Shown here: one piece after another, positions 13,855 to 19,234 of the stretch
Layout of the letters: every line of letters starts with the position of its first letter
Numbering within the stretch: the stretch's first letter is position 1
Assembly: GCA_934271255.1 (NCBI GenBank)
Contig: CAKQQS010000012.1
Location: 1 to 19,234, forward strand
Source of the DNA: an uncultured Clostridia bacterium
GTDB taxonomy: Bacteria > Bacillota > Clostridia > Christensenellales > Borkfalkiaceae
Length of the DNA: 19,234 bases
Reading direction: 5' to 3'
Position numbers and translations under genes: made by a program
The notes under the pieces: model-generated
The model's database searches: none
The model's input: the letters and a program-made list of their open reading frames with translations, nothing else
What the model was told of the DNA's origin: nothing

Positions 13855-14016
13855 GATGCTCTCCGTTACAATTTTATTATATTCGTTACGCAAACAACGT
13901 AACCGCTCGTCGCGTTTTTCTTCGGGTGCGTTCCGCGTTTTAAGCCGCGCTTGACTTTTCGCCGACGAAAAATTATTATTTTCGCTCCGAACGTTTCAAG
14001 TATATATTTGCGCGCC
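13855..14016 (-). other. Downstream half of the degV leader
   Basis: No gene. Read leftward, CGAAAA-TAATAA-TTTTTCG (about 13960-13983) forms an AT-rich hairpin. Near degV, GTTACG and CGTAAC (about 13883-13902) form an inverted repeat next to TATAAT (about 13876-13881), which has no good -35. A second weak promoter here is possible. Confidence 0.4.
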
Positions 14017-14151
14017 AAAAAACACAACCTACTTTGAAGGATTTGTTCTATACCCTTGATTTACCCGAAGTAGAGTTGTCTTTTACGATTTCTACCGCAA
14101 GTAGAATCCCCCGCGTTTTGCGCGGTTTTTGGCATAAAACCATAAATACAC
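14017..14151 (-). ncRNA. Candidate structured leader RNA or small RNA ending in a terminator-like hairpin
   Basis: A near-consensus promoter (14158-14186) starts a transcript near 14151. Read leftward it folds as: CCGCG-CAAAA-CGCGG; then TTCTAC-TTGCG-GTAGAA; then a long hairpin in which ACAACUCUACUU (14079-14068) pairs with AAGUAGGUUGU (14034-14024), one bulged U, with a smaller inner stem AAGGGU/AAUCCUU. A U-run (GUUUUUU, to 14017) follows directly. This is the form of an intrinsic terminator about 130 nt after the start and 165 nt before degV. It may be an attenuator for degV or an independent small RNA. I do not recognise a known RNA class. Confidence 0.5.
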
Positions 14152-14157
14152 GACACA

Positions 14158-14186
14158 AGTATAATAAACGTCCATTAAATTGTCAA
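14158..14186 (-). promoter_or_regulatory. Promoter upstream of the degV leader
   Basis: Read leftward: TTGACA (14186-14181), 17-bp spacer, TATACT (14163-14158). One mismatch to consensus in total. Confidence 0.88.
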
Positions 14187-14215
14187 CGGTTTTTGAATCT
14201 TTTACTTATTCTTTA

Positions 14216-14252
14216 AATTGCTAAAACCTACGTAGTTTTTGACCTTGCAATT
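14216..14252 (-). terminator. Weak hairpin at the end of the EamA gene
   Basis: AATTGC (14216-14221) pairs with GCAATT (14247-14252) around an inner AAAAC/GTTTT and a central CTACGTAG. It overlaps the stop codon and has no good T-run, so termination is uncertain. Confidence 0.35.
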
Positions 14253-15183
14253 AGTCGCCGCCGAATATTCCCATAATCACGATACCTATTACGGCTATCG
14301 CGATAGCGACGTAATGACGCCATGTGAGTTTTTCTTTCAGGAATATTCTTCCCCATACTACGGATACCGCGCAATAACAACAAATAATCGGCGCGGAAGC
14401 AACGGCGTTTCTTGCCATTGCGTAAACGTACGCGAGTTGTCCGAGCGTTTCAAATCCGCCGCCAACGAGTTTTGGCCATTCTCTCGAAACGTAAAATATT
14501 TTTTCTTTTTTAACGAACATTCTTATAGCGAGATATACCGCCGCTCCGAACGCCATCATGCAGAAAGTCAGACCGTACGCGACGTTAGCGACGTTTTCGT
14601 CCATGTGTTCGAGTATAAACGCGTCGGCTACCGTTCCGCCCGCGTCTAGTATAAGGTACAGTATGGGAAGAAGTAACGCCAGAATGCTTTTGCTGTACTT
14701 GACGTTCGCTTTTTCTCTACGCAAGGCTTTGAGTTCTTCGTCTTCTCTCGCGTCTACTATACCGAGCGTCAAAACGCCCGTCGCGCAAAACAAAACGCCG
14801 AGAATCGTTCCTACGAGCGTAAGTTTGTCCGTAATACCCGTCATCTTAAAGAAGAATATCAATAAAAACAACGAACTTGCCGCGCCCGAACAGTTGCATA
14901 TAGGCGACGAAACGGACAGTTCTATGTACCTTAACGCGATGTACCCAAGTATCATCGACGATATGTAAAACGCCGATGCGGGCAAATATTCGATCAGGTC
15001 TTGAAGAGTAACTTTTACGCCGAAACCGAATATTTGTATCATTGCCTGTATGCCCATTATCATACCGACGGCTATAACCATTTTCCAGTGGCTGTGTTTA
15101 TCTTCGGGCTTAGAGCCTACTTTTGAAAATATATCCGAGCCGCTCCAACAAAGCATCGCGACGATAGCAAATAAAAACCACAT
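14251..15183 (-). CDS. EamA/DMT-family membrane transporter
   Basis: 310 residues with about ten hydrophobic segments, starting MWFLFAIVAMLCWSGSDIFS and ending HYVAIAIAVIGIVIMGIF. Two five-helix halves are seen, split by a charged loop at about 146-165 (DAREDEELKALRREK). Typical DMT blocks are ELSVSSPICNCSGAASSLF at the middle of the first half, and ASAPIICCYCAVSVVWGRIF followed by LKEKLTWRHY in the second; the latter matches the EamA signature of an exporter's penultimate helix. Substrate unknown (amino acid or metabolite exporters are common in the family). A weak GGGGGAT lies upstream. It is 21 bp after the TSCPD gene, so it is probably the last gene of the fliB-like/TSCPD/EamA operon. Confidence 0.85.
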   Translation of the reverse strand: MWFLFAIVAMLCWSGSDIFSKVGSKPEDKHSHWKMVIAVGMIMGIQAMIQIFGFGVKVTLQDLIEYLPASAFYISSMILGYIALRYIELSVSSPICNCSGAASSLFLLIFFFKMTGITDKLTLVGTILGVLFCATGVLTLGIVDAREDEELKALRREKANVKYSKSILALLLPILYLILDAGGTVADAFILEHMDENVANVAYGLTFCMMAFGAAVYLAIRMFVKKEKIFYVSREWPKLVGGGFETLGQLAYVYAMARNAVASAPIICCYCAVSVVWGRIFLKEKLTWRHYVAIAIAVIGIVIMGIFGGD

Positions 15184-15204
15184 ATTTTTATATCCCCCGT
15201 TCGA

Positions 15205-15462
15205 TTAGTTGTTGTTTCTCTCGTACGCTTCCTTAACCGCTTTCGCAAGTTGGTCGGCGCAGGAAGTCGGACGCATTCCGCAAGTGTTACCCGCCAGAAT
15301 GCTGTTTATTTCTTCTACCGTTTTACCGTTCACGAGTTTGGATATCGCTTTAAGGTTGCCGTTGCATCCGCCTTTGAAACTGACGTTCGTGATGACGTTG
15401 CCGTCTATGTCGAAAGTGATTTCGGACGAGCATACGCCTTTCGTTTTGTAATCGTACTTCAT
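15205..15462 (-). CDS. TSCPD-domain protein (TIGR03905-like), four conserved cysteines
   Basis: 85 residues. The pattern is CSSEITFDIDGN, FKGGCNGNLKAISKL, CGMRPTSCADQLAKA, with Cys11, Cys33, Cys61 and Cys68. The C-terminal TSCADQLA is the TSCPD box also found at the end of class II ribonucleotide reductases (NrdJ) and in small stand-alone proteins of gut Clostridia. The cysteines suggest metal binding or a redox role, which is not established. The ATG overlaps the stop of the preceding gene by the bases ATGA, so the two are translationally coupled; GGAG lies 9 nt upstream. Function unknown. Confidence 0.88.
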   Translation of the reverse strand: MKYDYKTKGVCSSEITFDIDGNVITNVSFKGGCNGNLKAISKLVNGKTVEEINSILAGNTCGMRPTSCADQLAKAVKEAYERNNN

Positions 15463-16361
15463 AATTGTCTTCTCCGTATTTTTTTAATATTGTTTTCGTC
15501 GTGTAAAATCTCTTTGCTGAAATATATCAGCGTTTTCTTTTCGCCTAAATACACCGAAAGGATTTCCGCGTACGTTATAACCTTATAAATAAAATCCAAC
15601 GCTTTTTTCGTCGATTCGTAATAACTTAATTCTAAAAAATATCTGAACGTTACGGCAATGATTACTCTTTTCAACCGTTGAAAATCAAACCCCGCAACGT
15701 TTAGTCTTTCGTCGTTTAAACCGCTTTTTATGGCGTTTTTCAACTCCCGATTATAAATATCGCATTTCAAAAGTCGTTTCAGCAATTTTTTCGCGTTCGG
15801 CTTTTTTTGTTTCAATCCGCACGCGCGGTACGCCGACGTAAATATTTCGTCCGTCGTTTCACCCGTTGTTATTATTTTAAAAATCTCTTTTCGTAAAATC
15901 GCCGACTCCGAATACTTCCTCGCGTCGACGTCGTTTATCACGATTTCGCCGTCGTTCGTTTCGGTAAAATCCAAATCGCCGTCGAATCCAAGCAGCATAT
16001 CGCAAACTTTCGGGCAGGAAAAAGAGTAAGTTATCTCTCTTACGTTGCCGAAATCTACGAAAAATCTCGGGTGGTTATAGCACACTTCGGACAAATAGTC
16101 TTCGCCCAGCCGCGATTGTACGTCGCACAGCCCGTTTTCGTTTAAAAAGGGACATTTTCCTTTTTTGTTTTTGAAAACGTATCCACGCTTATCGCGTCTG
16201 ATTTCTCCCGTTATCCGTTTTGAAAACTCGTCGTTTAACCCGACGTATTTTTTATACGTTTCGTCGTCGACGGTTATCTCCCAGCCCTTGCAACACGTTT
16301 CTTCGCATTTGTCCGACAAACATCTGAACCCGTCGAAACAGTTTAACCGTATTTTTTTCAT
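15459..16361 (-). CDS. Flagellin lysine-N-methylase-like (FliB family) cysteine-rich protein
   Basis: 300 residues. The N-terminal half carries the family's cysteine pattern: FDGFRCLSDKCEETCCKGWE (Cys14, 19, 23, 24), GKCPFLNENGLCDVQ (Cys70, 79), SEVCYNHPRFF (Cys94), FSCPKVC (Cys116, 120). This is the FliB family, whose founding member methylates flagellin lysines and contains an Fe-S cluster. No flagellar gene is in the window, and relatives are common in non-motile gut Bacillota, so flagellin is doubtful as substrate. The C-terminal half is helical and not recognised. The ATG at 16361 has no ribosome site; a perfect promoter places transcription start on this A. No other usable start codon lies upstream before an in-frame stop. 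It is first in the operon with TSCPD and EamA genes. Confidence 0.82.
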   Translation of the reverse strand: MKKIRLNCFDGFRCLSDKCEETCCKGWEITVDDETYKKYVGLNDEFSKRITGEIRRDKRGYVFKNKKGKCPFLNENGLCDVQSRLGEDYLSEVCYNHPRFFVDFGNVREITYSFSCPKVCDMLLGFDGDLDFTETNDGEIVINDVDARKYSESAILRKEIFKIITTGETTDEIFTSAYRACGLKQKKPNAKKLLKRLLKCDIYNRELKNAIKSGLNDERLNVAGFDFQRLKRVIIAVTFRYFLELSYYESTKKALDFIYKVITYAEILSVYLGEKKTLIYFSKEILHDENNIKKIRRRQL

Positions 16362-16367
16362 TCGTTT

Positions 16368-16396
16368 ATTATATACAAAAGCCTACGATTTGTCAA
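16368..16396 (-). promoter_or_regulatory. Consensus promoter giving a leaderless mRNA
   Basis: Read leftward: TTGACA (16396-16391), 17-bp spacer, TATAAT (16373-16368), then AAACGA and the ATG at 16361. Six bases between -10 and ATG put +1 on the A of the start codon. Confidence 0.88.
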
Positions 16397-16420
16397 TCAA
16401 TCATAAATATTTAACCGCGC

Positions 16421-17446
16421 TTAACACAATTTTTTAAACGGGCTCATCAAAAACGCCGTAATTTTTTCTTTAACGGTAAGTTTACTTTTAAGATTTTCAC
16501 ATTCGGACAATACCCTTTTCAAGTCTTTTTTAACGGCGTTTACGAACCCGACGTCTTCTTCCGCGACGCACTCTTCGATATTGTTACGCAAACTGCCGTA
16601 GTCAAGATTCATACTGCCCGCAATTACCCGCTTGCCGTCGACAAGTACCGTTTTTTGGTGAATAAATCCCCTTCCGTATGTTTTTACGTCGACGCCGAAC
16701 ATACGCAAAATATCGGCGTATTTCAGCGTTAAACAGTACACCGCTCGTTTGTCCGGTCTTTTCGGAATAATCAGCGTAATTTTTACGCCGTTTTCGGCAA
16801 GGCGTATCAATTCGCAAACGATTTTATAGGTAGGGACGACGTACGGCGTGGTTATCACGACGCTCTTTTTCGCGGCGGCAAGTTCTTTTTCTATCAGTTT
16901 TGTAACTTCTTTGTTTTCCGAGTCGTTTATATAAAGCGTTTTTGCGCCGTCAAGCAAGGCAGGGGTGCCGTTCCACAGCCCGTAAAACGATTTTTGAAGC
17001 GTTTTTGAAAGTTTTTCGTCGGCGAACAGACCGCTTTCTTTCCAGTGTCCGCAAGTTTCGATTTCGTTAACGTACTTGTCTTCGAGATTAAGTCCGTTAA
17101 ACACGCACCTTTCCCCGTCGAACACGGCTGCTTTAACGTGCAGTCGGCACGTTTTCGGTAAACCGTTAACCGAGAAAAGTTTGTTGAACTTTTTGACTTC
17201 GATGCCCAACGCGGCGAGCGAACGCAAATATTTTTTCGACAGTTTGAATGCCGAACCGAAATCGTCGACGAGTATTTTTATCTTTACGCCGCGTTTGGCT
17301 TTTTCCGTCAACAAGTCGACTATTTCGCAAAACATTACGCTTACGCTTGCCGAAAAGTAGCATAACAGGATTTCTCGGTTGCTCGATTTTATGTTTTCGA
17401 TTATTTGTTCGTAACATTTTTTAGACGAGTCAAGATACTTTTTCAT
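16421..17446 (-). CDS. Phospholipase D-like protein (cardiolipin synthase relative) without membrane anchor
   Basis: 341 residues with two complete HKD motifs. First: RLHVKAAVFDGERCVFNGLN (His103, Lys105, Asp110, Asn120). Second: FIHQKTVLVDGKRVIAGSMN (His263, Lys265, Asp270, Asn280). The two halves fold into one active site that makes a phospho-histidine intermediate. Spacing and the GLN/GSMN ends fit cardiolipin synthases of the Cls type, but the usual two N-terminal membrane helices are missing (341 against about 480 residues), so it may be a soluble or peripheral form, or a different transphosphatidylase. The ATG at 17446 lies 17 bp inside the end of the vanW-like gene, with AAGGAG 7 nt before it, so the two are coupled. 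No terminator is evident after its stop; the next promoter begins 25 bp on. Confidence 0.88.
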   Translation of the reverse strand: MKKYLDSSKKCYEQIIENIKSSNREILLCYFSASVSVMFCEIVDLLTEKAKRGVKIKILVDDFGSAFKLSKKYLRSLAALGIEVKKFNKLFSVNGLPKTCRLHVKAAVFDGERCVFNGLNLEDKYVNEIETCGHWKESGLFADEKLSKTLQKSFYGLWNGTPALLDGAKTLYINDSENKEVTKLIEKELAAAKKSVVITTPYVVPTYKIVCELIRLAENGVKITLIIPKRPDKRAVYCLTLKYADILRMFGVDVKTYGRGFIHQKTVLVDGKRVIAGSMNLDYGSLRNNIEECVAEEDVGFVNAVKKDLKRVLSECENLKSKLTVKEKITAFLMSPFKKLC

Positions 17447-18296
17447 CTTCGCTCCTTATCGCGATTATCGTGGGCGTCGGGCGGTAGACGTTCGAGCGGT
17501 AAAGTTTAGTGTACACTAGCTCGCCGTCTTTATAACACGAAAGATACGCTCTCGATACGGCGCCTTTCACGCCGTAAGCAAGTATTTTCTGTTCGCCTTG
17601 TTTCAACGTTTTGCAAACGTCGTCGTCTGTAACGTAAACGGGCGGTTGCGCGTCCAGACTTTGTACCGTTTCGCTAATCAATGCGTAGGAGTACTTTTGC
17701 CGTTTGCCGTACACTTTGACTGTAACGGACGTTTCGTCGCAAAAGGTTTTAAGATATATTCGCCCGCCCGTGTCGTTGACGAATTTCAAGTCGCACCCGA
17801 CGGAGTTTACCATCGCGTCCGTCGACGGCGGAACGTAACTTACCAGAAGCGAATGTTGGTGGTGTTCGGTGATTTTCAGCCCCGACAGCACCGCCGCGTT
17901 GTACAAAGTCGTCGAAACCTGACAAACTCCGCCGCCGATTCCGTCGATAAACCGTCCCGAAAAGATAATTTTAGCGGGTAAAAATCCGTTTTTTTCGGTA
18001 CGAAGTCCCACCGTGTCGTTAAAGGAAAACTCGGCGTTGTTTTCAATGATTTTGCCATCCAGTTTACTCGAAGCCAACCTGACGTTATGTTTTCGGTTTG
18101 CGCTTGACGAACGAAAATCGGTTTTAAAACTTGCGATTTCTACGAACGCGTAGTCGCCCGAATCTTTAACGGGCGAATAGCACGAACGTGTTTCGTCGAG
18201 ATTCTGCGGATTGTATTTTTTATGCGTTGCGCCTATACTTACGCACGTAATAAAAACCGCCGTTACAAGCGCGGTAATGTCGATAAGGCGTTTCAT
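17430..18296 (-). CDS. VanW-family exported protein
   Basis: 288 residues. A basic start MKR and a hydrophobic segment (about 5-22) form a signal peptide or anchor; the rest should be outside the membrane. The VanW domain is clear: ANRKHNVRLASSKLDG (66-81), NNAEFSFNDTVGLRTEKNGF (86-105), GGGVCQVSTTLYNA (121-134) with Cys125, then HHQHSLLVSYVPPSTDA. The C-terminal part (about 235-288) resembles a G5-like strand region. VanW is named from vancomycin clusters but its role is not known; cell-wall association is the common view. Its stop overlaps the PLD-like gene. The upstream ribosome site is weak (CTAGGCAT just before the ATG), and no good leftward promoter is visible. The rightward tRNA promoter starts 43 bp away. 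Confidence 0.9.
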   Translation of the reverse strand: MKRLIDITALVTAVFITCVSIGATHKKYNPQNLDETRSCYSPVKDSGDYAFVEIASFKTDFRSSSANRKHNVRLASSKLDGKIIENNAEFSFNDTVGLRTEKNGFLPAKIIFSGRFIDGIGGGVCQVSTTLYNAAVLSGLKITEHHQHSLLVSYVPPSTDAMVNSVGCDLKFVNDTGGRIYLKTFCDETSVTVKVYGKRQKYSYALISETVQSLDAQPPVYVTDDDVCKTLKQGEQKILAYGVKGAVSRAYLSCYKDGELVYTKLYRSNVYRPTPTIIAIRSEDEKVS

Positions 18297-18338
18297 ATGC
18301 CTAGAATGTGTAATTTTAATTAAAATATATATAAAATC

Positions 18339-18367
18339 TTGACTTTTAAGTTTTTTCGCTATATAAT
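18339..18367 (+). promoter_or_regulatory. Promoter of the tRNA-Arg locus
   Basis: TTGACT (18339-18344), 17-bp spacer, TATAAT (18362-18367). Start site near 18374, about 16 nt before the broken tRNA copy. No comparable promoter precedes the intact tRNA at 18609. Confidence 0.85.
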
Positions 18368-18388
18368 TTAACAGTCAACGAAATAACC

Positions 18389-18430
18389 GCTTCCGTAGTT
18401 AAATGGATATAATAAACCCCTCCTAAGGGT
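18389..18430 (+). pseudogene. Broken or altered tRNA-Arg(CCT) copy, 5' part only
   Basis: Bases 18391-18412 are identical to 18611-18632 of the intact tRNA (acceptor 5' strand and D arm), an exact 220-bp offset. The alignment continues without gaps through the anticodon loop: CTCCTAA is kept, while the stem is AACCC/GGGTT instead of GCGCC/GGCGC, so both sides changed together and pairing is preserved. After about 18430 the similarity ends: no T arm (no TTCGA), and no 3' acceptor strand that could pair with GCTTCCG. It cannot be a normal tRNA. Confidence 0.8.
18391..18412 (+). repeat. Perfect 22-bp direct repeat, copy 1
   Basis: Begins TTCCGTAGTTAAATGG; identical to 18611-18632. The repeats bracket a 198-bp spacer. 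Confidence 0.9.
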
Positions 18431-18596
18431 TTGCTATTCCTAATATGACCCCTTGAAAACGGGGCAAAACTATGCAAAAACCGCTCAAAATCGTGCGTTT
18501 TGGCGATACGACAGACGGCTAAAATAAAATTTGGTGACCTAAATGGTTGCCACGGCGAAAAAAGTTCGCCAAAGTGGGTATTGCTATATCCTGTAA
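18405..18596 (+). other. Inserted segment with RNA-like folding and two tiny open frames
   Basis: GGATATA (18405-18411) can pair with TATATCC (18585-18591), closing a domain of about 187 nt. Inside are AAACCC/GGGTTT (the anticodon-like arm), CCCC-TTGAAAAC-GGGG, a CGC-CAAAA/TTTTG-GCG stem around 18482-18504, TGGTGACC/GGTTGCCA (eight pairs, two as G-U), and GGCGAA-AAAAG-TTCGCC. Two tiny frames also occur: 18472-18522 (16 residues, GGGG before the ATG) and 18543-18596 (17 residues, MVATAKKVRQSGYCYIL, faintly like the start of an AbrB-type antitoxin). Neither class of RNA nor protein is recognised. Confidence 0.45.
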
Positions 18597-18608
18597 AATT
18601 TAATATAT

Positions 18609-18683
18609 CTTTCCGTAGTTAAATGGATATAACGGCGCCCTCCTAAGGCGCAATTTCGGGTTCGACTCCCGGCGGGAAGACCA
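18609..18683 (+). tRNA. tRNA-Arg (anticodon CCT), CCA encoded
   Basis: All arms fold: acceptor CTTTCCG with CGGGAAG (one T-G pair), D arm GTTA-AATGGATA-TAAC, anticodon arm GCGCC-CTCCTAA-GGCGC, four-base variable loop, T arm TCGGG-TTCGACT-CCCGG, discriminator A, then CCA at 18681-18683. The loop reads CCT at the anticodon, decoding AGG. tRNA-Arg genes are frequent integration sites; the broken 5' copy 220 bp upstream and the foreign-looking gene downstream fit this. Confidence 0.95.
18611..18632 (+). repeat. Perfect 22-bp direct repeat, copy 2 (inside tRNA-Arg)
   Basis: Partner of 18391-18412; covers part of the acceptor strand and the D arm of the intact tRNA. Confidence 0.9.
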
Positions 18684-18689
18684 AAATTT

Positions 18690-18722
18690 AAGGCTACATT
18701 AATCAATGTGGTCTTAATTTTT
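18690..18722 (+). terminator. Terminator of tRNA-Arg
   Basis: AAGGCTACATT (18690-18700), loop AATC, AATGTGGTCTT (18705-18715): an 11-bp RNA stem with two G-U pairs, followed by AATTTTT. It ends two bases before the ribosome site of the next gene. Confidence 0.82.
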
Positions 18723-18736
18723 CTCAGGAGTTATTT

Positions 18737-19234
18737 ATGAAACAAGAATCTAAAAGACACCACTATATCCCTCAATTTATTTTGCGAAATTTCCAAGACG
18801 AAAACTCGCAGGTATCATACTGGGATATTGAAAACAGCAAACTAGAAAAACGCAATACCAGAAGCGTGTTTATGAATATGGATATGTATCGTGATGAAAT
18901 AAACCATCAGAACGACCCTACCAGCATAGAAAGCACTTTGGCCGTTTTTGAACAAGAAATTGCGGAACTTATAAAGAGGAAATTTTTAACCAGTAACGAA
19001 GTTGTAATTACCCGTGAGGAACTTGAAAAGTTAAGAATTTTCTTATCTCTACTGTCTTTTCGTTCTAATTCTAGAATGGAACAATATCGTAATAAAAATT
19101 TTAACGCAAGCACTCGTAAAATTCTAGAAAACTACTCGCCTGAAGGGTTTGAAGATCTATGGAAACGCGAAGTTGAAGAACTGGCAAAATGTCGTTCCTA
19201 CGCAGACGTGGAATCAAGCGAAGTTGTTGACCCT
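18737..19234 (+). CDS. DUF4238 family protein, N-terminal 166 residues (runs off the right edge)
   Basis: Begins MKQESKRHHYIPQFILRNFQ; the HHYIPQFxLRNF block is the signature of DUF4238. It continues VSYWDIENSKLEKRNTRSVF, DMYRDEINHQNDPTSIESTL (the YxxE...SIExxLAxxE region) and EELEKLRIFLSLLSFRS, all in line with the family. The biochemical function is unknown; members occur scattered in bacteria, often next to mobile or defence genes. CAGGAG lies 6 nt before the ATG. There is no room for a promoter between the tRNA terminator and this site, so expression needs readthrough or a promoter further upstream. Its base and codon use (ATA, AGA, fewer TCG/CCG) is more AT-rich than the central genes, in keeping with recent arrival. 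Confidence 0.85.
   Translation, partial: MKQESKRHHYIPQFILRNFQDENSQVSYWDIENSKLEKRNTRSVFMNMDMYRDEINHQNDPTSIESTLAVFEQEIAELIKRKFLTSNEVVITREELEKLRIFLSLLSFRSNSRMEQYRNKNFNASTRKILENYSPEGFEDLWKREVEELAKCRSYADVESSEVVDP

Noticed and set aside
18405..18600. A group I intron in the tRNA-Arg anticodon loop.
   Set aside because: The anticodon loop of the first copy is unbroken, the intact tRNA is complete by itself, and I see no convincing intron core (P7-type) sequence.
1..19234. A CRISPR array or an IS transposase.
   Set aside because: No regularly spaced repeats and no transposase or integrase motifs were seen; only the two repeat pairs listed.

Overview
The window looks like part of a chromosome from a strictly anaerobic, low-to-mid GC Bacillota, most likely an uncultured gut Clostridia (a Christensenellales-like lineage would fit, but this is a guess). 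Pointers are class III anaerobic ribonucleotide reductase, reverse rubrerythrin plus rubredoxin, an archaeal-type AspRS, DegV, VanW, strong AGGAG ribosome sites and many near-consensus TTGACA-17-TATAAT promoters.

Left end (1-1510, leftward): an accessory cassette of a small XRE regulator, a BRO-N/Fic-type protein and the N-terminus of a SEFIR/TIR-like protein cut by the window edge. The Fic gene sits between two copies of the 3' end of the XRE gene (a direct repeat of about 44 bp), so it appears to have been inserted between xre and the SEFIR gene. Next comes a 419-bp gene-free stretch with several hairpins, then a LacI regulator and a solute-binding lipoprotein in one operon with a consensus promoter and an operator-like palindrome, but no permease genes nearby.

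Centre-left (4405-7804, leftward): a small membrane protein, an archaeal-type aspartyl-tRNA synthetase with a residue typical of non-discriminating enzymes, and a protein of the F420-0:glutamate ligase fold family behind a long structured leader.

Centre (7917-12966, rightward): nrdG with its own promoter and terminator, then a probable operon nrdD-trxB-rubrerythrin-rubredoxin. Two NrdR-box-like palindromes with centres 32 bp apart lie just upstream of the nrdD promoter. NrdD carries a C-terminal glutaredoxin/thioredoxin-like domain, and the following gene encodes a thioredoxin reductase-like flavoprotein lacking the usual NADPH motif. Together they look like a built-in electron supply for anaerobic dNTP synthesis, linked to oxygen and peroxide defence.

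Centre-right (12973-18296, leftward): degV, preceded by a leader of about 300 nt that contains a terminator-like hairpin (candidate attenuator or small RNA); then an operon of a FliB-like Cys-rich protein, a TSCPD-domain protein and an EamA transporter, whose promoter places the start site exactly on the first ATG (leaderless); then a vanW-PLD overlapping gene pair.

Right end (18339-19234, rightward): a promoter, a broken tRNA-Arg(CCT)-like copy, a 220-bp offset segment rich in RNA-like hairpins, an intact tRNA-Arg(CCT), its terminator, and a DUF4238 gene cut by the window edge. This looks like the boundary of a second accessory region.
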